From the NCBI GenBank assembly GCA_036338435.1, contig JAYZCG010000022.1, positions 1 to 64,000 of the forward strand: a stretch of 64,000 nt of DNA. The letters run 5' to 3'. Origin of the DNA: JAPYTY01 sp036338435. Lineage in GTDB: Bacteria > Acidobacteriota > UBA6911 > RPQK01 > JADFOI01. The notes under the pieces were generated by a model. It was not told the origin of the DNA. It did no database searches and was given only the letters and a program-made list of their open reading frames with translations. Shown here piece after piece: positions 25,408-34,681 of this stretch. The position numbers were made by a program, and so were the translations under genes. The number at the start of each line of letters is the position of its first letter. Within the stretch, counting starts at the first letter, position 1.

Positions 25408-27147
25408 TCATGCCCCGTACTCTTGTTTTCCTAGCACTCTTGCAAGCTTTTCATATGGATAAGTATTGATCACATCTTTGGCTTCTAGCCAACCGCGTCT
25501 GCCAGTAAAGACACCATATTCGATGTAATTGAGCATCGTGTCGCTGTGACTATCTGAATTAATGCTGATCAAGACGCCATCATCACGGGCCATCAAACAG
25601 TGGACATCACTTAGGTCCAGGCGAGCCGGATAGGCGTTGATTTCCATGCAAACCCTGTTTTCTCGAGCAGTCTTAATCACCTGTTCCAAATCAACTGGGT
25701 AGGGTTCTCGTTTTGTTAGGAGGCGTCCAGTCGGATGGGCTAGGATATTAACATATGGATTTTCCAAGGCACGACAAATTCTCAAGGTCATTTCCTTACG
25801 CGAAAGATTAAAACGGCTGTGGATGGAGGCAATGACCACATCAAGTTGAGCAAGGACCTCATTACCAAGATCCAATTTTCCCCCATCTAGGATGTCCACC
25901 TCGATGCCTTTTAATATTTTGATCTTATGTAGCTTGGAGGAGATTTGGTCAATTTCCTTTATTTGTTTCAAAAGTGACTTTTCATCGAGTCCCCCAGTCA
26001 TGGCTAGAGCTTTACTGTGATCGGTGATGGCTATGTATTCATACCCTATCTCATGGGCGGCAGAGGCCATTTCTTGAATCGAGTTGCGTCCATCCGTCGC
26101 GGTGGTGTGCATGTGCAGGTCCCCGCGGATATCTTGGAGTTGAATGAGATTTGGCAAGCGATTCTTTGATGCTTTATCAATTTCTCCCCTGTTTTCCCGG
26201 AGCTCAGGGGGTATGTAGGGGAGATTTAGTAGACGGTAAATATCTTCTTCATTAGCAGCTGCAAGAGGTTCTTTTTCGGCATTAACAGAGAAGAGTCCAT
26301 ATTCGCTGATTTTGTATCCCATCCGCTTGGCTCGTTCTCGCAGGGCCACGTTGTGTGCTTTGGATCCCGTAAAGTACTGTAGTGCAGCCCCAAAAGATTT
26401 GTTTTCGAGCACTCGCAGGTCGATTTGAAGACCCTGGCGCAACACGACTGAAGCTTTAGTTTCACCTTTGGCGAGTACCTCCTGAACACTATGATGTCGT
26501 GTGAATGCGTCGATAACATCATTTGGGGCATCACAGGTAACCAGGATGTCAACGTCCCCGATGGTTTCCTTTCTACGCCTGACGCTACCGGCGGCCACAA
26601 TTCGATTAATCTTGGCCTCTGATTGCAGATAATCTATGAAAAGTTGGCTGACTTCAATTCCATCATCGAGACGAAAATGTCCCTGAAACTGACGATGGTT
26701 TTGGATGGCCTTGAGAACCTTCGCTTCGCTTTTTTCACCCATTCCCGGTAGTGAACGAAGTTCTTTGTTTTGGGCGGCCTTTTCCAATTCTTCCACGCTT
26801 GTGATGTGTAAGGTTTTCCAAAACAGACTGACTTTTTTGGGGCCGATGTTTTGAATCTTGGTGAGTGCCAAGAGAGACGGTGGAATTTGTTGCCTAAGAT
26901 CTTCATGCTCCTTGCATCGTCCAGTCTCTGCAAGTTCCCGAATCTTCTTGATAGCTCCATCACCAATTCCGGAGATGGATTTCAGTTTTTCTGGATGTGC
27001 AATTACTGCATCAGCTCCGTTGAAGGACAAGTCTTTGACAATCTGAGCAGTTCGACGGAAAGATCGAATGCGGAAGGGATTGTCCTCCTGGATTTCAAGA
27101 ATATCGGCGATTTCATTGAAGCATTTGGCCAAGTCCTTATTTTCCAT
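25408..27147 (-). CDS. polX: DNA polymerase X family protein with PHP domain
   Basis: The ATG at 27147 (MENKDLAKCFNEIADILEI) matches the usual PolX N-terminus; a TTG start 20 codons upstream is possible. Order of domains: helix-hairpin-helix regions about residues 1-130 (SISGIGDGAIKKIREL; LPGMGEKSEAKVLKAI), the nucleotidyltransferase core with GSVRRRKETIGDVDILV carrying the two catalytic Asp, then from about residue 315 a PHP phosphoesterase domain (GDLHMHTTATDGR, AITDHSKA, KGIEVDIL, ASIHSRFN, ILAHPTGR, EINAYPARLDLSD). The PHP metal ligands appear complete, so 3'-5' exonuclease or AP-site activity is expected. Role: gap-filling in base excision repair. Confidence 0.95.
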   Translation of the reverse strand: MENKDLAKCFNEIADILEIQEDNPFRIRSFRRTAQIVKDLSFNGADAVIAHPEKLKSISGIGDGAIKKIRELAETGRCKEHEDLRQQIPPSLLALTKIQNIGPKKVSLFWKTLHITSVEELEKAAQNKELRSLPGMGEKSEAKVLKAIQNHRQFQGHFRLDDGIEVSQLFIDYLQSEAKINRIVAAGSVRRRKETIGDVDILVTCDAPNDVIDAFTRHHSVQEVLAKGETKASVVLRQGLQIDLRVLENKSFGAALQYFTGSKAHNVALRERAKRMGYKISEYGLFSVNAEKEPLAAANEEDIYRLLNLPYIPPELRENRGEIDKASKNRLPNLIQLQDIRGDLHMHTTATDGRNSIQEMASAAHEIGYEYIAITDHSKALAMTGGLDEKSLLKQIKEIDQISSKLHKIKILKGIEVDILDGGKLDLGNEVLAQLDVVIASIHSRFNLSRKEMTLRICRALENPYVNILAHPTGRLLTKREPYPVDLEQVIKTARENRVCMEINAYPARLDLSDVHCLMARDDGVLISINSDSHSDTMLNYIEYGVFTGRRGWLEAKDVINTYPYEKLARVLGKQEYGA

Positions 27148-27436
27148 GAGGAGATATTCTAACTTGTTGATTAACGACTGGCTAACTAGCGCATTGTTGC
27201 CGTACAATCTTTAACGCAAAAGTCTAAAACCTATGATGATTGTAAGCGTTTGAAATCATAAATCTGAGATCTAGAGGTTTGACTCGTTTCGATACTCCCC
27301 TCTTAAACTATCAAGCGATTATTGTAAGCTCAAATTGTCTGATTGTTACTTTGAAAAAGACGTCTGCATAGTGTTTATACTTATTTTTTGGAACGTAACA
27401 CATGGAACGGGTACAATGAATTTCTTTAGAAGGTGA

Positions 27437-27694
27437 ATGCAAGTGATCAAAGATCTACTTCCCAGACAAGTGGTGTGTACGGAGAAGAACTCAAAAGGCA
27501 AATCATGTCACGGCGGGCTAAAACGCTACTATCCTTTTGCGAGCTATTACAATGAGACGGATCCAGACTTGATCGATGAGATCAAGCAGGAATTTCCAGA
27601 GGATGCAAAGCTAATCCTTCTCAAGTGCGAGACCTGCAACACAGTCTATCGGTTGTCTGAAACGTTGAAGGAAAAGTTCCAACAAGTCAGTTAG
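27437..27694 (+). CDS. Small conserved-looking four-cysteine protein, 85 aa
   Basis: AGAAGGTG directly precedes ATG 27437; a GTG at 27443 is better spaced, so the start may be two codons later. The product has C14, C24 and a C64-x2-C67 pair (LKCETCNTVY), which suggests one zinc-ribbon-like site, with an acidic helical segment between (DPDLIDEIKQEFPED). No signal peptide or membrane span. It stands alone between polX (divergent) and nadK (convergent). A promoter-like TTGAAA/TATACT pair with 19-base spacing lies at 27351-27381. I do not recognise the family; a small metal-binding or nucleic-acid-associated protein is a guess. Confidence 0.65.
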   Translation: MQVIKDLLPRQVVCTEKNSKGKSCHGGLKRYYPFASYYNETDPDLIDEIKQEFPEDAKLILLKCETCNTVYRLSETLKEKFQQVS

Positions 27695-27731
27695 TTTAGA
27701 TTCGTTTAGTGGTAGGGAGGTGGTGTGTGTC

Positions 27732-28628
27732 CTATCTTTCGCCCCACTTTAATTTTTCTCTGAGAACGTCGAAGAAGTCCGTTTGGCCTGTCTGGATTAA
27801 CGCGATCTGGGTTTCAGATTTTGTGCAGCAAACCTCATCTCCTGCTTCGAGTGGAACACCAATTTGGCCATCGACAGTCAGCATGATTTCTTCGCCCGAT
27901 CTAACTACGACGCGTATGTTGCTTTCTGCTGGGATGACGAGGGGGCGATTGGTCAGAGTGTGAGAGCAAATAGGCGTCATAACAACTGAGTTCAATTTGG
28001 GATAAAGAACTGGTCCCCCTGCTGAGAGTGAGTAGGCTGTCGAGCCGGTAGGAGTTGAGATTATCATGCCGTCGGCCGGGAATGTAGCGATGTAGTCCTC
28101 GTCGACAAAGGCGTCCATGTTGATTAATCGTGCCAGTGCTCCTGAATTGACTACCACATCGTTTAAGGCATGGTACACCTCAGATGGGCCGCGCTCGCGA
28201 TTTGTCTGGGCATTGTCACCTCGATGGATTAACACTTTCAACATATTTCGGCGACCAACGGCATAATTGTCTTCTAGTACATGGGTTAGTGCAGGGTAAA
28301 GGTCTTTTAAGGATATCTCTGTGAGAAATCCTAACGAACCTAGATTGACACCTAGAATGGGAACCAATCGCAATGGACTTGCATCTCGAATAGCCCGAGC
28401 CACCCGTAACATGGTTCCGTCCCCACCAAAGGCTATAATGACGTCAGACTGGTCTGGGATGGCTTCGAACTTGGTGCCCGTCATCTGGGTTAAAGCGAAA
28501 GCTTCAACAACCACATCTTCCACAATCGCCTCACAATGGTGGTCGCCTAGCCAAGCTAGCAATTCTTTCAAAGGAGTTTCAAATTGAGTTTGGTGGGGTT
28601 TGATGACGATGCCAATTTTCATGATCAT
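27732..28628 (-). CDS. nadK: NAD kinase
   Basis: Makes NADP from NAD and ATP. Motifs of the ATP-NAD kinase fold are clear: AFGGDGTMLRVAR, GVNLGSLGFLTEI, the FPADGMIISTPTGSTAYSLSAGGPV block and the VDGQ region near the end. The start is ATG 28628 (GGGGA eight bases before) or the ATG two codons later, giving the common MKIGIVIKPH opening. The ORF reads on upstream into the small YHS-like gene, but that part is not nadK-like. The transcript unit is probably TPR protein, YHS-like protein, nadK. Confidence 0.94.
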   Translation of the reverse strand: MIMKIGIVIKPHQTQFETPLKELLAWLGDHHCEAIVEDVVVEAFALTQMTGTKFEAIPDQSDVIIAFGGDGTMLRVARAIRDASPLRLVPILGVNLGSLGFLTEISLKDLYPALTHVLEDNYAVGRRNMLKVLIHRGDNAQTNRERGPSEVYHALNDVVVNSGALARLINMDAFVDEDYIATFPADGMIISTPTGSTAYSLSAGGPVLYPKLNSVVMTPICSHTLTNRPLVIPAESNIRVVVRSGEEIMLTVDGQIGVPLEAGDEVCCTKSETQIALIQTGQTDFFDVLREKLKWGER

Positions 28629-28656
28629 CGGGATTGTCCCCGAAAAGGTTCCTATA

Positions 28657-28977
28657 TCAGAAGGGTTGTTGGTTAGTTTGATTTTGGTTCTTTGCTTCAC
28701 TGACGTAACTGGTGTGACACTTTTCAGAGCAAAAGTAAACGCTGGTTCCGTGGATTTGAGCATGGATGGCCAGATTTTCTGCAACATACATTCCACACTG
28801 GGGATCTTTGATCATTGTGCCAGAAGCCGGGGTGCTTGTCTGATGTCCCCTCGTCCTTTTTCCAGAGTGTGACTCAAATGGTGATGGGTTGAGAAGTTTT
28901 GCCAGAAAAGAGCGCACCAACCTTGAGCAGATCCAAAAAACAACGAAAAATAAGGCAAATCGAATAACCCAGGACAT
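28657..28977 (-). CDS. Membrane-anchored PP0621/YHS-like metal-binding protein
   Basis: A 106-residue protein with an N-terminal membrane span (VIRFALFFVVFWICSRLV) and a C-terminal IKDPQCGMYVAENLAI plus VYFCSEKCHTSY. The arrangement CGxYV followed by FCSxxC is the PP0621/YHS-type small metal-binding domain, with three Cys as likely ligands. The metal and role are unknown. It starts 2 bases after the stop of the TPR gene and ends 28 bases before nadK, so the three are an operon. Confidence 0.75.
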   Translation of the reverse strand: MSWVIRFALFFVVFWICSRLVRSFLAKLLNPSPFESHSGKRTRGHQTSTPASGTMIKDPQCGMYVAENLAIHAQIHGTSVYFCSEKCHTSYVSEAKNQNQTNQQPF

Positions 28978-28979
28978 TG

Positions 28980-29582
28980 TTACAAGGCCGCTCCCTGAGT
29001 ATGAGTTTCTCTAATGCGTTCTATCTGTTGTTGTATGGCCTCGTAGTCAGGATGGTCTGGATGGGATTTCAAGAGTTGTTCAAGACTTCCCAGTGCTTCT
29101 TCAAGATTACCTGTCGAAAGATAGGTCACACCGATATTGTAGAGGGTTTGTGCATGATTAGGCTGAATTTTAAGGGATTGTTTATACAGATCCACTGCCT
29201 TGATGGGATTTCCAGAGTAGAGGTACGCTGTTCCCAGATCCGTTCGAACGTTTACATCATTGGGCATCAGAAGCAGGGCTTCTTCATACCATGGGATGGC
29301 GGCATCAAAGCGACCCATGTCGTAGTAAGTGTTCCCCAACTCAACGCGCACTTTGCCACTCTGGGGATCAGCTTCTGCCTGTCTCTCCAAACTTGCTAAG
29401 TGTTCCAGATCCTCAGGTGTAGGATGGTCTAGAGGCATCTGGGAAACACCTTGTGGTGAAGTACTATTTGGTTGTTCGTTAACACTGGGCGAGGTCTGCC
29501 CTAGAAACTGTGAAGCAAAGAATCCAAGAATGAAGCCGACTAGGATTCCCACTACAGCCGTGACATTTCGTTTATTCTTCAT
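28980..29582 (-). CDS. Membrane-anchored TPR protein
   Basis: ATG 29582 gives MKNKRNVTAVVGILVGFILGFFASQFLG, an N-terminal anchor with positive-inside charge. The ORF extends to 29693, but that part has no start signal and would put the anchor 38 residues in. After a low-complexity linker come about three TPR units (VRVELGNTYYDMGRFDAAIPWYEEAL; VRTDLGTAYLYSGNPIKAVDLYKQSL; TLYNIGVTYLSTGNLEEALGSLEQLL). It probably scaffolds a periplasmic or membrane complex. First gene of the TPR-YHS-nadK unit. Confidence 0.82.
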   Translation of the reverse strand: MKNKRNVTAVVGILVGFILGFFASQFLGQTSPSVNEQPNSTSPQGVSQMPLDHPTPEDLEHLASLERQAEADPQSGKVRVELGNTYYDMGRFDAAIPWYEEALLLMPNDVNVRTDLGTAYLYSGNPIKAVDLYKQSLKIQPNHAQTLYNIGVTYLSTGNLEEALGSLEQLLKSHPDHPDYEAIQQQIERIRETHTQGAAL

Positions 29583-29691
29583 TAGGACGGCTGTATGGTA
29601 CCATAGTGGGGTTAGTGTTGGCTGTAGCCTTGTTTGGCTGTAGCCATTATCACAGGAGAAAACAGAGGGGTTAAGGCTTGTTTTGAGGACC

Positions 29692-30405
29692 ATGTGTAGG
29701 GGGCAAGATCTTGGAGACTACGGGCAGATGGTTCGAACTTGTCTGGATGTTTTTAGTCACGGTACAGAAGAGCAACTCTACGAGATCCTGCCTCACGTTA
29801 GTATTCTCCGGTCTCCATTGTTTTTGAAGCCGCTTTTGAGTCTTTTGAAGTCTGGAAAAGTTTACCAACAGGAGTTTGCTGCCGTGGCCTTGGGCAGTGT
29901 GGGTGACAGCCAAGCTATAAAGCCTTTGACGGACGTATTTATGAAATCCATATCAGCTCACAGAGACGACGTTCGATCTTTGCAAGCTTCGATTGTCCAG
30001 TCCCTGGGGGATATCGGGAACGAGCAGGCCATTCAGCCGCTTTTGAGAATTTATAAACTTCGCGTGGGATCAGGTCGGTTATCTTCGTGTCGGCAGAGCT
30101 GGGTTCTTGCTGCCCTCGGAAATCTTGCCCAACAGGGTGGGATGCGGGCGGTAAGGGAACTCACCACTTGCATGAGGACAGAATCTGAGTTGTTGCGTGC
30201 TCAGGCAGTTGCCGAAATGGCCATGGCTTTTTGGCATCGGCCCGCAGAAGTGCCTGAAGAAGTTTTAGAGGACATGTACATGATGACGGCGGATAGATCA
30301 GAAGGAGTTAGAGCGGCGGCACTGTCTGCCCTTTCTGATCTGGCCAAGTTGGGTGTTGTGGAAACCGACCGGAGCTTGCCGCCAGCACCTTTTTCTATTT
30401 CCTAG
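29692..30405 (+). CDS. HEAT-repeat protein
   Basis: A soluble all-helical protein with HEAT-like units: EFAAVALGSVGDSQAIKPLTDVF, LQASIVQSLGDIGNEQAIQPLLRIY, WVLAALGNLAQQGGMRAVREL and VRAAALSALSDLAKLG. ATG 29692 follows TGAGGA at short spacing; Met13 (29728) is a fallback. HEAT proteins are protein-binding scaffolds or lyases for phycobilins; there is nothing here to suggest the latter. It is divergent from the TPR-nadK unit and ends 6 bases before the convergent TPR gene. Confidence 0.75.
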   Translation: MCRGQDLGDYGQMVRTCLDVFSHGTEEQLYEILPHVSILRSPLFLKPLLSLLKSGKVYQQEFAAVALGSVGDSQAIKPLTDVFMKSISAHRDDVRSLQASIVQSLGDIGNEQAIQPLLRIYKLRVGSGRLSSCRQSWVLAALGNLAQQGGMRAVRELTTCMRTESELLRAQAVAEMAMAFWHRPAEVPEEVLEDMYMMTADRSEGVRAAALSALSDLAKLGVVETDRSLPPAPFSIS

Positions 30406-30411
30406 ACTTCA

Positions 30412-31428
30412 CTATTGGAGCGAATCGACCAACTGCTTAGCGACCCCTGCATTGGGGCCATCGGGGGATATCTCTAAGTAGAGAGATAGGTTTTTAAGTG
30501 AAGCGTCCATCTGGCCGGTGCCCAGAAAACAAATGCCCAATTGGTAATATGACTCCGTGTAATCAGGATCTGACTCAATGGCCTTGGTGAGGGCTTCGAT
30601 GGCATCGTCAGTCTGGCCTGAATTTATGAAAGTGACGCCCATGTTGTAGTAGTTGATGGCGGCGTCCTTAGGATCTCCGTAAGCACTTAATTGGACAGCT
30701 TGTTCGTAGAGTTCACGTGCCTTGTCGGTATTTCCCATCGCAGCATAAATATTTGCTTGGTTTTGGTATAGTGTGGGATCTTCGGGGGCTATAGCGATGG
30801 CTTTCGAATACGCTTCCACAGCCTGGTCTGACTGGTTAAGCTTATCGTGTGTATTACCCAAATTGGCCCACAGGGCAGGTTGTTGGTCATCCATTTCTAA
30901 CGCGGCATTAAAAGCGGTCAAAGCCTGTTCATATTGTCCTTGGTTGTAAAAATTCAAGCCCTCATTGAGGCTGAGTTTCACTTCTTCAGCAACTGCCGCT
31001 CGTTGTGCTGAATCCTCTGCGCTCTCTTCCATTGCTTTGAGTTCATCGTCTGTGAGCTCAAAAGCCAGTTTCCCGGCTCTGCCGGGTACCAGTGTGAACT
31101 CGACCAGACCGTCCCCTCCTTTGCGGTCAGTCGCGGCCCTGAGACCTTCCACATAGCTTCTTTGAAATCCCTCTTTTTCGGCAATGACACGATAAGTTCC
31201 TTGACGTGTTACACCACCGTGATAGAACTCACCTTTCGCATCCGTTCTCACCTCATACTCTCTTGAGACTACGAGGCTTTGGATTGTTATTAAAACGTCT
31301 TCCAGGGGATTACCGCTCTGATCCATGACTTTGCCCCTGATGTTGCCGATTTGTGCTTGAAGCGAGGGAACCAGGCAAGACAACAGAAGAATCCCCAACA
31401 AGAACTGTACTGTTTTGACCTTCATCAT
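30412..31428 (-). CDS. Secreted carboxypeptidase-regulatory-like/TPR protein
   Basis: Signal peptide at residues 1-26 (FLLGILLLSCLVPSLQAQ). Residues about 29-105 are a carboxypeptidase regulatory-like beta-sandwich (GKVMDQSGNPLEDVLITI, TDAKGEFYHGGVTRQGTYRV). After a helical linker, residues 150-335 hold about five TPRs with the typical phrases ALWANLGNTHDKLNQSDQAV, TLYQNQANIYAAMGNTDKAR and INYYNMGVTFINSGQTDDAI. This combination is frequent in Acidobacteriota. It is the last gene of a likely rpiB-glyA-dinG-TPR run, 29 bases behind dinG. Confidence 0.85.
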   Translation of the reverse strand: MMKVKTVQFLLGILLLSCLVPSLQAQIGNIRGKVMDQSGNPLEDVLITIQSLVVSREYEVRTDAKGEFYHGGVTRQGTYRVIAEKEGFQRSYVEGLRAATDRKGGDGLVEFTLVPGRAGKLAFELTDDELKAMEESAEDSAQRAAVAEEVKLSLNEGLNFYNQGQYEQALTAFNAALEMDDQQPALWANLGNTHDKLNQSDQAVEAYSKAIAIAPEDPTLYQNQANIYAAMGNTDKARELYEQAVQLSAYGDPKDAAINYYNMGVTFINSGQTDDAIEALTKAIESDPDYTESYYQLGICFLGTGQMDASLKNLSLYLEISPDGPNAGVAKQLVDSLQ

Positions 31429-31457
31429 AAATTTAAACTCCTATAGTATTATCGTAC

Positions 31458-33398
31458 CTACGTACTCTCATGGTAGAAACGTTGCAGTTCCCCAATACTA
31501 TCGGTCACGGGACAGTTTGGCAAGCTTTGGAGGAATAGTTGGCCATAACTGTGGGACCAGAGGCGACTGTCTAAAACAGCCAGAATCCCACGATCCTGAC
31601 GTGATCGAATCAGACGTCCTAATCCCTGTCTCAATGTGATAGTGGCCTCGGGTACTGAATATTGCAAAAAAGAGTTTTCCCCCCTTTTCTCTAGCCAGTT
31701 AATACGGGCAGCAACCATGGGCTCAGTGGGCACCAGGAATGGGAGTTTATCGATAACGACTGCCCGAAGTGTATCTCCTGGGACATCAATGCCTTGCCAG
31801 AAACTGGAAGTGGCACAAAGAACAGCATGGGGAGTTTCTCTAAATGTATTCAACAGGTGATTCTTGGATTGATCACCTTGCCGCAGAAGAGGAAACGATG
31901 TTGTTTGGCGAAGTGTCTCGTAGACACGGTTCATTTGAGCAAAGCTGGTGAAAAGCAAGAAGGCGTTTCCGTCAGTTATTGCCAGGATTTCATGAATTTC
32001 GTGGAGAGCAGAAGAGAAATAATCGTGTGAGTTAGGCTTTGGAATGTTGGGAACGTAGAGGATGGCCTGTTTTGTATAGTCAAATTCACTATCCGTTACA
32101 ACTTCTCTGGGTTGGGGTATGCCTAATCGTGTCTTGAAATATTTGAATCCATCATTGCTAGTAAGTGTAGCTGAAGTAAAAATGGCCGTATCGGTCCGCG
32201 AAAAGAGATGTTCTTCTAAGGCCGGGGCTATATTAATAGGGTTCATATGCAGGAAGATACCGGTCAGACGTCTTTCAAACCAGTAAACGTTATTTGTAGG
32301 ATCTGGATTAAAGATCTCTTCCAAGGTAGACATGGTTTGTTCCAGTCGGCGTTCTAGCGGGTCAGCTTCACTAGGACGGGAAGAGTACTGCTCAAGGCCG
32401 TTTAAAAGAGCAAGTAATGCATTTTGTAGTCGTTGACACGGCTGTCCAATGTTGTTCCGGAGATCCACAGTGCCCTCCTTCGGATCTTGGTAAAAGTTGA
32501 GTGAATGGCGTCCTTCAGAAAGAGGAAATGCTCCAAAAAAAAGTGTGGCTGCGGTCTCAACTCTGTCGATCAAATCAAAGAGTGCTGGCATCTCGGAGGC
32601 AAGCTTTCGAAAGTCTTGGCACAAGGCCTCCATTTGGTAGTTGCTGAGTTGTTTCCCGAAGTGACTGGTAGCAACGTTTTCAACTCCCTGGGCTTCGTCT
32701 AGAATGAGGACCGAAAAGTTGGGCAATGCTCGTCCTATTTCATCAGTTTCAAGGGCTAAATTAGCAAAGAATAGAGCATGATTAACGATAATTAGATCCG
32801 ACTCTAGGGCTTTCTGGCGCATGCGAGTGACGTAGCATTGACCAAAATGGGGGCATTTCTGCCCAGTACAGGTGTCACTGCGAGCATCAAGGTGTCTCCA
32901 TTGGGAATCATCATCTCCCATCCAGTTCAACTCTGAGCGATCACCTGTTTGTGTTTTTTCAGTCCAAGCCAACAGGTCATTCCAATGTTCCTGCAACTCT
33001 TCTGGTTCATCTCCTGCTTGGTCATATAATTTCTTCAGACAAAGATAATTTGATCGGCCTTTCATGCAAGTCACTCTGAGATCTGGGAATAGATGCCGGC
33101 GGATGAAGGGGATATCTTTAAGGAATAGCTGGTCTTGAAGATTTTTCGTTACCGTCGAGACGATCACACGTTTGTTGCTGAATAGAGAGGGGATTAGGTA
33201 GGCAAGGGTTTTTCCGGTCCCCGTTCCGGCTTCTACGCACAAGTGGTGGCGATTTTGGATGGCATCTAAAACGGCTTCTGCCATAGTTAATTGGGAAGGT
33301 CGGTACTCATAATTTGGGAGACAACTCTCTAAAATGCCGCCGGGTGCGAAGATACCCTCAAGAGTGGGTTCCTCAAGCCGGGAGTAATTGTCTGACAC
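31458..33398 (-). CDS. dinG: DinG-type Fe-S DNA helicase (XPD-like)
   Basis: A 646-residue superfamily 2 helicase. Walker A is EAGTGTGKT (56-64). A four-Cys Fe-S cluster site is formed by C120, C177, C182 and C188 (NYLCLK; TCTGQKCPHFGQC). The DEAH box reads DEAQ at 234-237, a substitution in its last position. C-terminal motifs AVLCATSSFWQGIDVPGD and GLGRLIRSRQDRGILAVLDSR are clear. Such proteins unwind DNA and D-/R-loops 5'-3'. No exonuclease domain is fused. It lies 17 bases behind glyA on the same strand. Confidence 0.92.
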   Translation of the reverse strand: MSDNYSRLEEPTLEGIFAPGGILESCLPNYEYRPSQLTMAEAVLDAIQNRHHLCVEAGTGTGKTLAYLIPSLFSNKRVIVSTVTKNLQDQLFLKDIPFIRRHLFPDLRVTCMKGRSNYLCLKKLYDQAGDEPEELQEHWNDLLAWTEKTQTGDRSELNWMGDDDSQWRHLDARSDTCTGQKCPHFGQCYVTRMRQKALESDLIIVNHALFFANLALETDEIGRALPNFSVLILDEAQGVENVATSHFGKQLSNYQMEALCQDFRKLASEMPALFDLIDRVETAATLFFGAFPLSEGRHSLNFYQDPKEGTVDLRNNIGQPCQRLQNALLALLNGLEQYSSRPSEADPLERRLEQTMSTLEEIFNPDPTNNVYWFERRLTGIFLHMNPINIAPALEEHLFSRTDTAIFTSATLTSNDGFKYFKTRLGIPQPREVVTDSEFDYTKQAILYVPNIPKPNSHDYFSSALHEIHEILAITDGNAFLLFTSFAQMNRVYETLRQTTSFPLLRQGDQSKNHLLNTFRETPHAVLCATSSFWQGIDVPGDTLRAVVIDKLPFLVPTEPMVAARINWLEKRGENSFLQYSVPEATITLRQGLGRLIRSRQDRGILAVLDSRLWSHSYGQLFLQSLPNCPVTDSIGELQRFYHEST

Positions 33399-33415
33399 TT
33401 AAGTTGAACCTACTA

Positions 33416-34681
33416 CTATTTTGGGGATGTTGGCTCCAGCCGTCCAGCGTAGAGCGGGAAGTGATTGGTAAAGGATCTCACGTCTTCTTTCACTTCTTTT
33501 TGGATTTTTTCATCACCGATATTTTTGAGGGATTTGCCCATCATTGCGGCAATTTGAACCATCTCATCCTCTTTCATATTGCGGGTTGTCACGGCTGGGG
33601 TGCCTACCCGAATGCCACTGGTCACAAGAGGAGGGTGCGAATCAAAGGGGATCATATTTTTATTGACGGTGATCAAGGTTTCTTCTAGTGTTTTTTCGGC
33701 CTCTTTCCCAGTAATACCCTGGGAGAAAACGTCGATCAGGCAGAGGTGGTTGTCCGTTCCACCAGAGACGATCCTAAATCCCTGAGCCTGTATGGCTTTG
33801 GTTAGGGCTTTAGCATTGTTGATAATTTGTGTCTGGTACTCAGTGAAGGTTTCCGACAGTGCTTCCTGAAAGCATACTGCTTTAGCGGCGACAACATGTA
33901 CCAGCGGCCCTCCCTGAATGCCAGGGAGTACCATCCTGTCTAGGGATTTTTGGTGTTCTTCTTTGCAAAGCACCAAACCTCCACGTGGCCCTCGCAGAGT
34001 CTTGTGGGTGGTAGTGGTGACGAAATCAGCATATGGCACTGGACTTGGATGAAGCCCGGTGGCTACCATTCCGGCTATGTGAGCAATGTCTGCTAGCAGA
34101 TATGCTCCCACCTTTTTGGCGATTTCTGCGAGTTGGTCAAAGTGAATAATTCGACTATAGGCACTGGCACCACAAACAATCATCTTAGGTTTTTCTCGTT
34201 TGGCGATGTCTTCGACGGCATTGTAGTCGATTTGTTCGCTGTCACGGTCGACGCCGTAGTCCGCCACTTCATAGAGCTTGCCTGAAAAATTCAGAGGATG
34301 ACCATGTGTTAGATGTCCCCCAGCTGATAGACTCATACCTAGAATCTTGTCGCCAGGTTTCAAGACAGTCATATAGGCGGCCATGTTAGCTTGGCTACCG
34401 GAATGGGCCTGCACATTAGCGTGCTCTGCTGAGAAAAGTTGCTTGGCTCGCTCAATGGCTAGACTCTCAACTACATCGACGTTTTCACATCCCCCATAGT
34501 AGCGACGTCCTGGATAACCTTCGGCATATTTGTTGGTGAAGATGGATCCCGTAGCCTCTAAAACCGCCTCACTAACAAAGTTTTCTGATGCTATTAACTC
34601 TAGGGATTCTCCTTGACGTTGCGTTTCCTTCAGAACAGCATTAGCAATGGCAGGGTCAACTTCATGTAAGGGACTATTCAC
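33416..34681 (-). CDS. glyA: Serine hydroxymethyltransferase
   Basis: Interconverts serine and glycine with tetrahydrofolate. A 421-residue, full-length protein: LIASENFVSEAVLEATGS, TNKYAEGYPGRRYYGGCE, SAGGHLTHGHPLNFSG, LADIAHIAGMVATG and the PLP lysine in VTTTTHKTLRGPRGGLV are all canonical. It overlaps rpiB by 8 bases. The rpiB-glyA pairing is common in bacteria. Confidence 0.97.
   Translation of the reverse strand: MNSPLHEVDPAIANAVLKETQRQGESLELIASENFVSEAVLEATGSIFTNKYAEGYPGRRYYGGCENVDVVESLAIERAKQLFSAEHANVQAHSGSQANMAAYMTVLKPGDKILGMSLSAGGHLTHGHPLNFSGKLYEVADYGVDRDSEQIDYNAVEDIAKREKPKMIVCGASAYSRIIHFDQLAEIAKKVGAYLLADIAHIAGMVATGLHPSPVPYADFVTTTTHKTLRGPRGGLVLCKEEHQKSLDRMVLPGIQGGPLVHVVAAKAVCFQEALSETFTEYQTQIINNAKALTKAIQAQGFRIVSGGTDNHLCLIDVFSQGITGKEAEKTLEETLITVNKNMIPFDSHPPLVTSGIRVGTPAVTTRNMKEDEMVQIAAMMGKSLKNIGDEKIQKEVKEDVRSFTNHFPLYAGRLEPTSPK

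Noticed and set aside
27351..27381. TTGAAA/TATACT promoter for the four-cysteine gene
   Set aside because: The 19-base spacing is too long for a confident call; mentioned only in the gene entry.
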